This document shows, one piece after another, positions 8,593 through 15,409 of a stretch of DNA of 16,242 nt (positions within the stretch are counted from its first letter, which is position 1; each line of letters starts with the position of its first letter). Below the pieces are notes generated by a model that worked only from the letters and a program-made list of their open reading frames with translations, was not told the DNA's origin and ran no database searches. Source of the stretch: DASXSB01 sp036506275 (lineage in GTDB: Bacteria; Methylomirabilota; Methylomirabilia; Rokubacteriales; CSP1-6); assembly GCA_036506275.1 (NCBI GenBank), contig DASXSB010000131.1:1-16242 (forward strand), read 5' to 3'. The position numbers and the translations under genes are program-made.

Positions 8593-10157
8593 CGGCTTCC
8601 TCCGGCAGTTCCCTCGAGGAACATCCCGTCCAGACGATGCAAGCCTGTCGGATGCAGGCGCACGCCGCGCACCTCGGGCCGGACCACGCCCCACTCCAGC
8701 CGGACGTAGATCGGGATCCACGGCATCTCGTCGGCGAGCATCGCCTGCGCGCGCTGGTAGAGGCGCGCGCGCTCCGGCCGGAACGAGAGCTGGCTCGCCC
8801 GCACCAGCACGTCGTCCTGGCGCGGATTGCGATAGAAGGACAGGTTGAGCGCGCGCGGTCCTTTGCTGGCGCCTTCGCTCGTGGACAGGGGATAGAGGAA
8901 GAGGTGCGGGTCGCCGCCGACGACCGCCGCCTCGGTGAGGACGACGTCGTGATCCCCCGCCTGCGCCGTCGCCCGCGCCGCCGGCGTGGCCTCAGCCTTC
9001 ACCTGCATCGGGATGTCGGCCGTCGCGAGCGTGAGCTGGAGCGTCTCCGCGAGCTTCGTCACGCTCACGGCCCCGGGCTCCGTGTAGATCAAGAGCGTCG
9101 GCGTGAACCCGCGCGGCCACCCGCCCTGGGCGAGGAGCTTGCGTGCCGCCTCCCGGCTTCCGCCGAGGATCGGTGAGCCCTCGCGACGCGCCCACACACC
9201 GCTCGGCAGGAACGACTGCAGCGGTACCGCCGCACGATCGAGCGTGGGGCCGATGGCGGCGGGATCGAGGGCGGCGGCCACCGCCTGCCGGACGTTCTTC
9301 CGCGAGAACGGCTCCTTCTCCGTCTGGAAGGCGAGGTAGCCGACGTGAAGGCCGGGAACCGAGAGCGCCCATTCGCTCCGGCGGGGCGGACCGGAAGGGA
9401 ACCACACGTCGAGGGCGCCGCCATCGAACTCGGCTTCGGCCGCCTCGTCGGTGGGAACCTCGAGGAAGACGATGCGCTCGGCGCGCGGCGCTCCGCGCCA
9501 GTGCGATTGCACGGCCTCCAGCGCGATGCGCCCCGCGGACACATCGACAACGCGGTAGGGGCCCGTGCCGATCAAGCGATGGCTGCCATCGGCGGCGACG
9601 ATGGGACGAGTGATGCCGAGACCTGGATGGGCGAGGGCGGTCAGCAACGGTGCGTAGGGCTGAGTGAGCACGATCTGGAGCGTGCGCGGGTCCGTCGCGC
9701 GCACCTCCTTCACCACCCCGGGCACACCGCGCAGGAGGGCACTCCACGCCGCCGAGGGCGGTGCGCCCGCTTCCGGCCGCATCAGACGCGCGAAGGCGGC
9801 CACCGCGTCCGCAGCCGTGAACGGCGTGCCGTCCGAGAAGCGGACGCCGTCGCGGAGGCTGAACGACCACACGAGCCCTTCGCGGGACGCGCTCCAGCGC
9901 GTGGCCAGCGCGGGCTCGATGTCGGTGGAGCCCTCGCGATAGCTGACGAGGGTGTCGAAGACCTGCCGCCCGATGAGCGGCGACGCCCCTTCGAGCGCGA
10001 CCGCGGGGTCGAGATTGGAAGGAATCCCGACAACGCCCACCCGGATCTCTCGTCGCGCGGCCGCGAACCCCTGGGCACGGGCGCAATCATCGAAAACGGG
10101 AGAGAGGAGAACGAGGAGCGCGAGGCAGGCGGCGCGCATGAGCAGCGGGCGCGGCAT
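8589..10157 (-). CDS. ABC transporter substrate-binding protein, family 5 (first of two)
   Basis: First gene of the importer operon, a 522-residue secreted binding protein of the same SBP_bac_5 family. The signal peptide is a basic start, a Leu/Val/Ala-rich core (CLALLVLLSP) and an Ala-x-Ala type cut site (ARA followed by QG). Family features include SNLDPAVALEG, VFDTLVSYRE, FSLRDGVRFSDGTPF, LIGTGPYRVVD and DEMPWIPIYVRLEW. I chose ATG at 10157 because it opens the signal peptide. The frame stays open to 10349, but the added 64 residues would bury the signal sequence and look unlike a protein domain. Two different binding proteins for one permease pair could widen the substrate range. No Shine-Dalgarno precedes the ATG. 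Confidence 0.9.
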   Translation of the reverse strand: MPRPLLMRAACLALLVLLSPVFDDCARAQGFAAARREIRVGVVGIPSNLDPAVALEGASPLIGRQVFDTLVSYREGSTDIEPALATRWSASREGLVWSFSLRDGVRFSDGTPFTAADAVAAFARLMRPEAGAPPSAAWSALLRGVPGVVKEVRATDPRTLQIVLTQPYAPLLTALAHPGLGITRPIVAADGSHRLIGTGPYRVVDVSAGRIALEAVQSHWRGAPRAERIVFLEVPTDEAAEAEFDGGALDVWFPSGPPRRSEWALSVPGLHVGYLAFQTEKEPFSRKNVRQAVAAALDPAAIGPTLDRAAVPLQSFLPSGVWARREGSPILGGSREAARKLLAQGGWPRGFTPTLLIYTEPGAVSVTKLAETLQLTLATADIPMQVKAEATPAARATAQAGDHDVVLTEAAVVGGDPHLFLYPLSTSEGASKGPRALNLSFYRNPRQDDVLVRASQLSFRPERARLYQRAQAMLADEMPWIPIYVRLEWGVVRPEVRGVRLHPTGLHRLDGMFLEGTAGGSR

Positions 10158-10446
10158 CGATCCAGTGTATACGTGGAACCCGGAACACACGCTACACGTT
10201 TCGTCAGCAACACCGACGGGGAAACCGCATTCGGGTACAGAATTTGCTCCGTCTGCGGAGATCACGCGGGGTCGTTCGGAGTGGGAGGGGCGCGACGTGT
10301 TCCGAGTGAGCAAAACCACGGCAAATTCAAGCGAAAGTTGACCTGACAACCTTGACTTTCTTTTTTACAGCCGCCTATACTCGGGTTCAGAAATTGATGA
10401 ACAGGCGCAAGCGGCGCACGAGGGGTCAAGAGAGAAGGGATGGGCT
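10158..10446. promoter_or_regulatory. Divergent control region between the importer and proteasome operons
   Basis: A 289-bp gap, visibly richer in A/T than its neighbours, from which both operons start. Toward the proteasome genes it holds a strong promoter (listed separately). Toward the importer, a TATACA box on the minus strand (10171-10166) lies 8 bp from the binding-protein ATG with no good -35 box; if real, it would give a leaderless or nearly leaderless mRNA, consistent with the missing Shine-Dalgarno. No RNA gene or mobile element is visible. Confidence 0.5.
10352..10381 (+). promoter_or_regulatory. Sigma70-type promoter of the proteasome operon
   Basis: TTGACT at 10352-10357 and TATACT at 10376-10381, spaced by 18 bp that include a T-rich run. 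Each box differs from consensus at one position, which is striking in such G/C-rich DNA. The expected transcription start is near 10388, giving an mRNA leader of about 60 nt before mpa. A second TTGACC lies 14 bp upstream (10338-10343), and GTTG/CAAC arms (10337-10340, 10347-10350) flank the same spot, a possible operator. Confidence 0.75.
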
Positions 10447-10450
10447 ATGA
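10397..10450 (+). other. Possible 17-codon leader ORF overlapping the mpa start
   Basis: An ATG at 10397 opens a short frame encoding MNRRKRRTRGQERRDGL, whose TGA stop shares the sequence ATGA with the mpa start codon. It lies about 9 nt after the predicted transcription start, so it would be translated almost leaderless. Seven of 17 residues are Arg. It may couple translation to mpa, or it may be chance: a short ORF in G/C-rich DNA is weak evidence. Confidence 0.25.
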
Positions 10451-12264
10451 AGGAGTTCGACAAAAAGGGTAGCCCGAGTCGCGAAGGTTTCTCCAAATTC
10501 CTCCCCGCCTCGATGTCCGATTCGAGCACGCGCCGCCGCCTGACGGAGTACGAGATCCAGCTCCAAGATCTCCAGGCTTACGTTCGTTCGCTCGAAGCGG
10601 AAACCGTCCACCTGCGCAAGAAGATCGAAGACTCTCCGAAGGAGTTCATGATTCTCGAGAACAAGTTGCGCGAGGCCAACCGTCAGCTCGTGCAGGCCTT
10701 CAACCAGAACGAGAAGCTCGTGAACGCGCTCTACGAGGCGCGCGAGCAGATCACATCGCTGAAGGAAGAGGTCGACAAGCTCTGCGCGCCGCCGTCGACG
10801 TACGGCGTCTACCTCTCCACCAACGAGGACGGCACCGTCAACATCCTGTCCCAGGGCCGCAAGGTGAAGGTCAACCTGCATCCGTCGATCAAGGCGGAGT
10901 CGCTGAAGCCCGGCCAGGAGCTGATTCTCAACGAAGGCCTCAACGTGGTGGAAGCGGCCGGCTACGAGATCCAGGGCGACGTCGTGATCCTGAAAGAGCA
11001 GCTCGACGATGAGCGCGCGGTGGTGACGCTGCGCGCGGACGAGGACAAGGTCGGCATCATCGCCGATCCCCTCCGCCTCCTCCGCCTCAAGACCGGCGAT
11101 CACATCCTGATGGATGCGAAGTCCGGCTACCTCCTCGAGAAGCTCCCCAAGAGCGAGGTGGAAGACCTCGCCCTCGAGGAAGTGCCCGACATCGGCTACG
11201 AGCAGATCGGCGGCCTCGGGCTCCAGATCGAGACCATCAAGGACGCGGTGGAGCTGCCGTACCTCTACGCCGACTACTATCGCGAGCACAAACTCACGCC
11301 GCCCAAGGGCGTGCTCCTCTACGGGCCTCCCGGCTGCGGCAAGACCATGATCGCGAAGGCAGTGGCCAACAACCTCGCCGAGAAGATCTCGGAGAAGCGC
11401 GGCGAGAAGATCAAGGGCTACTTCCTGAACATCAAGGGTCCCGAGCTCCTCAACAAGTACGTGGGCGAGACGGAGCGGAAGATCCGGGAGATCTTCGTGA
11501 AGGCCAAGGAAAAGGCCAACGAGGACGTGCCCGTGGTCGTGTTCTTCGACGAGATGGACGCCCTCTTCCGGACGCGCGGCACCGGCATCTCCTCCGACGT
11601 GGAGACGACCATCGTGCCGCAGCTCCTCGCCGAGATCGACGGCGTGGAGGGTCTCAAGAACGTCATCGTGATCGGCGCCAGCAACCGCCAGGATCTGATC
11701 GACCCCGCGATCCTGAGACCGGGGCGGCTCGACGTGAAGATCAAGATCGAGCGGCCGGATCGGGGGGCCGCCACCGACATCTTCCAGAAGTACCTGACGA
11801 CGGAGATTCCGATCGCGGCGTCGGAGACGCGGCAGGCGGGCAGCGACGTCAAGGTCGCCATCGAGTCGATGATCGAGAAGACCGTCGACGCCATGTACAC
11901 GCTCAGCGACGACAACCGCTTCCTCGAGGTCACCTACGCCAACGGTGACAAGGAGGTCCTCTACTTCAAGGACTTCTCCTCGGGCGCCATGATCGAGTCC
12001 GTCGTGCGGCGGGCCAAGAAGCTCGCGCTCAAGCGCTACATCGGCGGCGGGGAGAAGGGCATCCAGCTCGATGACCTCCTCACCGCGGTGCGGGAAGAGT
12101 TCAAGGAGAACGAAGACCTGCCCAATACCACCAACCCCGACGACTGGGCTAAGATCGCCGGCAAGAAGGGTGAGCGGATCGTCTACGTGAAGCCGCTCAT
12201 GGGCGATACGAAGGAGAAGCAGCGGAACGTCGAGAGAGTCGTCAACACCGGCCAGTACCTGTAA
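10447..12264 (+). CDS. mpa: Proteasomal AAA+ ATPase Mpa/ARC
   Basis: Hexameric ring ATPase that recognises modified proteins, unfolds them and feeds them into the 20S proteasome. The 605 residues show, in order: an N-terminal tail; a coiled coil at about 32-112 (the Pup-binding element in characterised homologues); tandem OB folds at about 115-240; and one AAA+ module with Walker A GPPGCGKT (293-300), Walker B VVVFFDEMDAL with Asp368-Glu369, and arginine-finger segment ILRPGRLDVKIKIERP. The stretch ENEDLPNTTNPDDWA near the C-terminus is nearly invariant in Mpa. The last residues are GQYL, the Gln-Tyr-Leu tail that docks into pockets between PrcA subunits. The ATG at 10447 has GAAGGG seven bases upstream; an internal ATG at 10513 would still keep the coiled coil. 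It is the first gene of the operon, behind a strong promoter and an 85-bp gap with hairpins before dop. Confidence 0.97.
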   Translation: MKEFDKKGSPSREGFSKFLPASMSDSSTRRRLTEYEIQLQDLQAYVRSLEAETVHLRKKIEDSPKEFMILENKLREANRQLVQAFNQNEKLVNALYEAREQITSLKEEVDKLCAPPSTYGVYLSTNEDGTVNILSQGRKVKVNLHPSIKAESLKPGQELILNEGLNVVEAAGYEIQGDVVILKEQLDDERAVVTLRADEDKVGIIADPLRLLRLKTGDHILMDAKSGYLLEKLPKSEVEDLALEEVPDIGYEQIGGLGLQIETIKDAVELPYLYADYYREHKLTPPKGVLLYGPPGCGKTMIAKAVANNLAEKISEKRGEKIKGYFLNIKGPELLNKYVGETERKIREIFVKAKEKANEDVPVVVFFDEMDALFRTRGTGISSDVETTIVPQLLAEIDGVEGLKNVIVIGASNRQDLIDPAILRPGRLDVKIKIERPDRGAATDIFQKYLTTEIPIAASETRQAGSDVKVAIESMIEKTVDAMYTLSDDNRFLEVTYANGDKEVLYFKDFSSGAMIESVVRRAKKLALKRYIGGGEKGIQLDDLLTAVREEFKENEDLPNTTNPDDWAKIAGKKGERIVYVKPLMGDTKEKQRNVERVVNTGQYL

Positions 12265-12273
12265 TGAGGAACC

Positions 12274-12293
12274 AGGGGGCCGCCGGGCCCCCT
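12274..12293 (+). other. First hairpin of the mpa-dop gap
   Basis: AGGGGGC (12274-12280) and GCCCCCT (12287-12293) form a 7-bp perfect stem with a six-base loop, ten bases after the mpa stop codon. Its C-rich right arm could also pair with the G-rich arm of the second hairpin, so the two structures may be mutually exclusive. Confidence 0.55.
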
Positions 12294-12299
12294 CACCTC

Positions 12300-12330
12300 C
12301 CCCCGGGTCCCGTGGCCCGGGGGCTTTGTT
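12300..12330 (+). terminator. Terminator-like hairpin with T-rich tail between mpa and dop
   Basis: CCCCCGGG (12300-12307) and CCCGGGGG (12316-12323) make an 8-bp perfect G/C stem with an eight-base loop, followed by CTTTGTTT. This is the form of an intrinsic terminator, placed inside what is otherwise one operon. It may act as a partial terminator or attenuator that lowers dop and core-particle expression relative to mpa, or as a processing site. No separate promoter for dop is visible in the 26 bp that remain before its ATG. Confidence 0.6.
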
Positions 12331-12349
12331 TCTGCACATAGAGGGGCGC

Positions 12350-13843
12350 ATGGCCATCCCGAAAGTCATGGGAATCGAGACCGAGTACGGGATCACCGTC
12401 AAGAATCAGCCAGACTTCAATCCGATCCTGTCCTCGCTCTTGCTCATCAACTCCTACGAGACATACCGGTCCTCGCGCATCCGCTGGGACTACGAGGCGG
12501 AGAGTCCGCTCCGCGACGCGCGCGGCTTCGAGTACATGGAGGAGAAGGAGGGGCCGTCGAAGGAGGAGTCGCGGCTCATCAACCTCATCCTCTCCAACGG
12601 CGCTCGCTTCTACGTCGACCACGCCCATCCGGAGTACTCGAGCCCCGAGACCACGAATCCGCGTGACACCGTGATCTGGGACCGGGCGGGCGAGCGCATC
12701 CTGAATCTGTCTCGGCAGCGAGCAGAGGCGGTGTCGCCGCCGGAGCAGCGGATCCTGATCTACAAGAACAACACCGACAACAAGGGCAACTCGTACGGCA
12801 CCCACGAGAACTACCTGATGGACCGCAAGGTCCCCTTCGCGCGCATCGTCCAGCACATGATGCCGTTCTTCGTCACCCGTCAGATCTTCACGGGCGGGGG
12901 CAAGGTGGGCGCCGAGAACAACGCGGATCCCTGCGAGTACCAGATCTCCCAGCGCGCGGACTTCCTGGAGACCGAGGTGGGGCTGGAGACGATGCACTCG
13001 CGGCCGATCATCAACACCCGCGACGAGCCCCACGCCGATCCCGAGAAGTATCGACGGCTCCACGTGATCGTGGGCGACGCCAACATGAGCGAGATCGCCA
13101 ACTACCTCAAGGTGGGGACGATGGCGATCGTCCTCAGCATGGTCGAGGACGACTTCATCGATCGCGACCTCTCCGTGGACGGTCCGGTGGCGGCCTTCCG
13201 CAAGGTGTCTCGCGATCTCACCTGCCGGGAAACCATCAAGCTCAAGGACGGCCGCACCGTGTCCGCCGTCGACGTCCAGCGGGAATTCATCGGCTTCGCC
13301 CGTCGCTACTACCGTGACCGCGAGCACGAGCCGTGGGTGGAGGACGTGCTGGCGCGCTGGGAGCACACGCTCGACCGGCTCGCCGAGGACCCGATGCAGC
13401 TCGGGCGCGAGCTGGACTGGGTCATCAAGCGCCAGCTCATCGAGAACTACATCGCCAAGCACGACCTCGAATGGAACGATTCGCGGATCCAGATGATCGA
13501 CCTCCAGTACCACGACATTCGTCCCGGCAAAGGGCTCTACTACAAGCTCGAGGAAGCGGACGCGGTGGACCGGCTCGTCACCGACGACGAGATCTCCAAG
13601 GCGATCTACGATCCCCCCAAGGACACGCGCGCCTACTTCCGCGGCATGTGCCTGCAGCGCTACTCCGACGAGATCGTGTCCGCGAGCTGGGACTCCGTGA
13701 TCTTCGATCTGAAGGAGGGGCCGCTGAAGAAGATCTTCATGCTGGAGCCGCTCCGGGGGACGGAGGCCCACGTCCGTCAGCTCCTCACGGAGTCGCCCAC
13801 CGCCAGCGACCTGCTGAGGAATATCTCCAAGGGAGGCCCATGA
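12350..13843 (+). CDS. dop: Depupylase/deamidase Dop
   Basis: Glutamine-synthetase-like enzyme that cleaves the Pup-type modifier from substrates and, where Pup ends in Gln, deamidates it to Glu. The 497 residues start MAIPKVMGIETEYGI, with metal/ATP-binding Glu10, and include the active-site Asp90 in RFYVDHAHPEYSSPE (the Asp95 position of characterised Dop). Between EYGI and that motif lies the long Dop-specific insertion (about 20-80) that PafA lacks, which separates the two paralogues here. The shared signature NNTDNKGNSYGTHENYL follows, as does RDEPHADPEKYRRLHVI. The ATG at 12350 has AGAGGGG just upstream; a TTG at 12326 in frame lies in the terminator tail and is unlikely. Its 3' end overlaps prcB by ATGA, and its last codons contain the prcB ribosome-binding site. 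The C-terminal KGGP is not a Pup-like tail. Confidence 0.96.
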   Translation: MAIPKVMGIETEYGITVKNQPDFNPILSSLLLINSYETYRSSRIRWDYEAESPLRDARGFEYMEEKEGPSKEESRLINLILSNGARFYVDHAHPEYSSPETTNPRDTVIWDRAGERILNLSRQRAEAVSPPEQRILIYKNNTDNKGNSYGTHENYLMDRKVPFARIVQHMMPFFVTRQIFTGGGKVGAENNADPCEYQISQRADFLETEVGLETMHSRPIINTRDEPHADPEKYRRLHVIVGDANMSEIANYLKVGTMAIVLSMVEDDFIDRDLSVDGPVAAFRKVSRDLTCRETIKLKDGRTVSAVDVQREFIGFARRYYRDREHEPWVEDVLARWEHTLDRLAEDPMQLGRELDWVIKRQLIENYIAKHDLEWNDSRIQMIDLQYHDIRPGKGLYYKLEEADAVDRLVTDDEISKAIYDPPKDTRAYFRGMCLQRYSDEIVSASWDSVIFDLKEGPLKKIFMLEPLRGTEAHVRQLLTESPTASDLLRNISKGGP

Positions 13844-14649
13844 ACCACGACGACCGCTGGCGCCTCGCGTTCAACGACTACGCGACGTCGAGCTTCCTCG
13901 ACGTCCTCCGTCGAGAGTCGCCGCACCTCCTTCCCAACCTGGCGGGTGGACCCGCGGTCGCGGACGTGCCTCACGGAACGACCGTGCTCGCCGTCCGCTA
14001 CCGCGACGGCGTGATCATGGCCGGTGACCGGCAAGCCACGGCCGGGTATCAGGTGGCGAGCCGCCGCATCGAGAAGATCTTCAAGTGCGACGACCTCTCC
14101 GGCATCGGCATCGCCGGCGCCGCCGGCCCCGCCATGGAGATGGCCAAGCTGTTCCAGACCGAGCTCGAGCACTACGAGAAGGTGGAGGGCGACAACCTCT
14201 CCCTCGAGGGCAAGGCCAACAAGCTCGGCCAGATGGTGCGCATGAATCTCCCCGCCGCCATGCAAGGCCTCGCCGTCGTCCCGATCTTTGCCGGTTTCGA
14301 CGAGAAGTCGGGGGTGGGACGGCTGTTCAAGTACGACATCACGGGCGGGCGCTACGAGGAGACGAACTACGAGGCCCAGGGTTCGGGGTCCAAGGACGCC
14401 CGCGACGCGCTGAAGAAGCTCTGGCGCCGCGACATGCCGCGCGACGAGGCGCTCCGCGTGTCCCTGGAGGCGCTCATCGACGCCGCCGACGAGGACGTGG
14501 GCACCGGTGGCCCTGACCTCATCCGCGGCATTTTCCCCACCGTGAAGAGCATCACGCGCAGCGGCTTCGACGACGTGATGGAGGACGAAGTGCGCCGCGT
14601 GTGCGAGGCGATCCTCAACGACCGCGCCAAGAGCGGGAACGGGGCCTAG
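13840..14649 (+). CDS. prcB: 20S proteasome beta subunit PrcB
   Basis: Catalytic N-terminal-nucleophile threonine protease subunit that forms the two inner seven-membered rings of the core. The product is 269 residues with a 46-residue propeptide that ends before HGTTVLAVRY; autocleavage would expose Thr47 as Thr1. Counting from it, Asp17 (in AGDRQAT) and Lys33 (in IEKIF) are in place, and GSGSKDA marks the Ser129 loop. Position 19 is Gln rather than the frequent Arg. The start ATG overlaps the dop stop by 4 bp. GGAGG lies only 3 bp upstream, so initiation probably depends partly on coupling. A longer open frame back to 13333 is only the shadow of dop. In most Pup systems the modifier gene sits immediately before prcB; here there is no room for it. 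Confidence 0.97.
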   Translation: MNHDDRWRLAFNDYATSSFLDVLRRESPHLLPNLAGGPAVADVPHGTTVLAVRYRDGVIMAGDRQATAGYQVASRRIEKIFKCDDLSGIGIAGAAGPAMEMAKLFQTELEHYEKVEGDNLSLEGKANKLGQMVRMNLPAAMQGLAVVPIFAGFDEKSGVGRLFKYDITGGRYEETNYEAQGSGSKDARDALKKLWRRDMPRDEALRVSLEALIDAADEDVGTGGPDLIRGIFPTVKSITRSGFDDVMEDEVRRVCEAILNDRAKSGNGA

Positions 14650-14651
14650 CC

Positions 14652-15347
14652 ATGCCGCTGCCTTACTACGTCAGCCCCGAGCAGATGATGAAGGACAAGG
14701 CCGAGTACGCCCGCAAGGGCATCTCGCGCGGCCGGTCCATCGTGACCCTCGAGTACGCGGACGGCATCCTCCTCGTGGCGGAGAACCCCTCCACCCTGCT
14801 GCACAAGATCTCCGAGGTGTACGACCGCATCGCGTTCGCCGGCGTCGGAAAATACAACGAGTTCGAGAACCTCCGTATCGCCGGCATCCGCCACGCGGAC
14901 GTCAAGGGCTACTCCTACAGCCGGGGAGACGTCACCGCCAAGGCCCTCGCCAACGCCTACTCGCAGGCGCTCGGGAACATCTTCACCCAGGACATCAAGC
15001 CCTTCGAGGTCGAGGTGCTGGTGGCGGAGGTGAGCGACGGCACCAACGGGATGCGCAGCGAGATCTACCACATCCTCTACGACGGGACGATCGAGGACGA
15101 GCGGAAGTACGCGGCCATGGGGGGCCAGGCGGACGAGATCCGACGTTTCCTCAAGGACCACTACCAGGAGAGCCTCCCGCTCGACCAGGCGCTCCAACTC
15201 GGCGTGAAGGCGCTCACCGTCACCCAGAACAAGACCCTCAACGAGCGCGACCTCGAGGTCGCCGTCCTCGACCGGACCAAGACGCGGCGGAAATTCCGCC
15301 GCCTCCCGCCCGAGGCGCTCAGCCAACTCCTGGGCACCACCCGCTAG
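14652..15347 (+). CDS. prcA: 20S proteasome alpha subunit PrcA
   Basis: Structural subunit forming the outer seven-membered rings, which gate substrate entry and bind the ATPase. The 231 residues match the family along their length: PYYVSPEQMMKDKAEYARKGI (the N-terminal gate and first helix), VTLEYADGILLVAENPS, KISEVYDRIAFAGVGKYNEF and YDGTIEDERKY. No N-terminal catalytic Thr is present, as expected. Lys52 in LLHKISE corresponds to the lysine that pairs with the C-terminal carboxylate of the Mpa Gln-Tyr-Leu tail, and Mpa here has that tail. The C-terminal region EVAVLDRTKTRRKFRRL is also typical. The ATG at 14652 is two bases after the prcB stop, with only a weak G-rich stretch as Shine-Dalgarno, implying co-translation and balanced alpha/beta output. 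A longer frame starting at 14601 overlaps prcB and is not needed. Confidence 0.97.
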   Translation: MPLPYYVSPEQMMKDKAEYARKGISRGRSIVTLEYADGILLVAENPSTLLHKISEVYDRIAFAGVGKYNEFENLRIAGIRHADVKGYSYSRGDVTAKALANAYSQALGNIFTQDIKPFEVEVLVAEVSDGTNGMRSEIYHILYDGTIEDERKYAAMGGQADEIRRFLKDHYQESLPLDQALQLGVKALTVTQNKTLNERDLEVAVLDRTKTRRKFRRLPPEALSQLLGTTR

Positions 15348-15367
15348 CTCGTGTTAGGCTGAGGGCC

Positions 15368-15409
15368 ATGAAGCCCTCCGCCGCGGTATTGGTGTCCCCG
15401 CTACCATGA
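15368..15409 (+). other. Possible 13-codon ORF coupling prcA to pafA
   Basis: The frame MKPSAAVLVSPLP starts at an ATG just behind GAGGG (15361-15365) and ends in a TGA that overlaps the pafA start as ATGA. pafA itself has no Shine-Dalgarno, so ribosomes finishing this short ORF could reinitiate on it. The peptide is too short to judge by composition, so the coding claim is weak. Confidence 0.3.

Noticed and set aside
10158..10349. A longer start for the first binding protein, adding 64 residues.
   Set aside because: It would bury the clear signal peptide and run through the promoter region of the divergent operon.
12326..12349. TTG start for dop, eight residues longer.
   Set aside because: It lies in the tail of the terminator-like hairpin; ATG at 12350 has AGAGGGG in front and fits the family N-terminus.
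10426..12402. A 658-codon minus-strand open frame opposite mpa, and similar ones opposite dop, prcB, prcA and pafA.
   Set aside because: These are Leu/Val/His/Asp-rich antisense shadows of highly conserved genes, with no signal, motif or start site of their own.
13333..13839. N-terminal extension of the prcB frame through dop.
   Set aside because: The extension is Arg/Ala/Pro-rich out-of-frame dop sequence; the ATG at 13840 gives a normal propeptide length and a ribosome-binding site.
13807..13843. Dop ending in KGGP, similar to the Gly-Gly tail of Pup, hinting at a Dop-Pup fusion.
   Set aside because: The residue after GG is Pro rather than Glu or Gln, the preceding helix is ordinary Dop sequence at normal Dop length, and the codons serve as the prcB ribosome-binding site.
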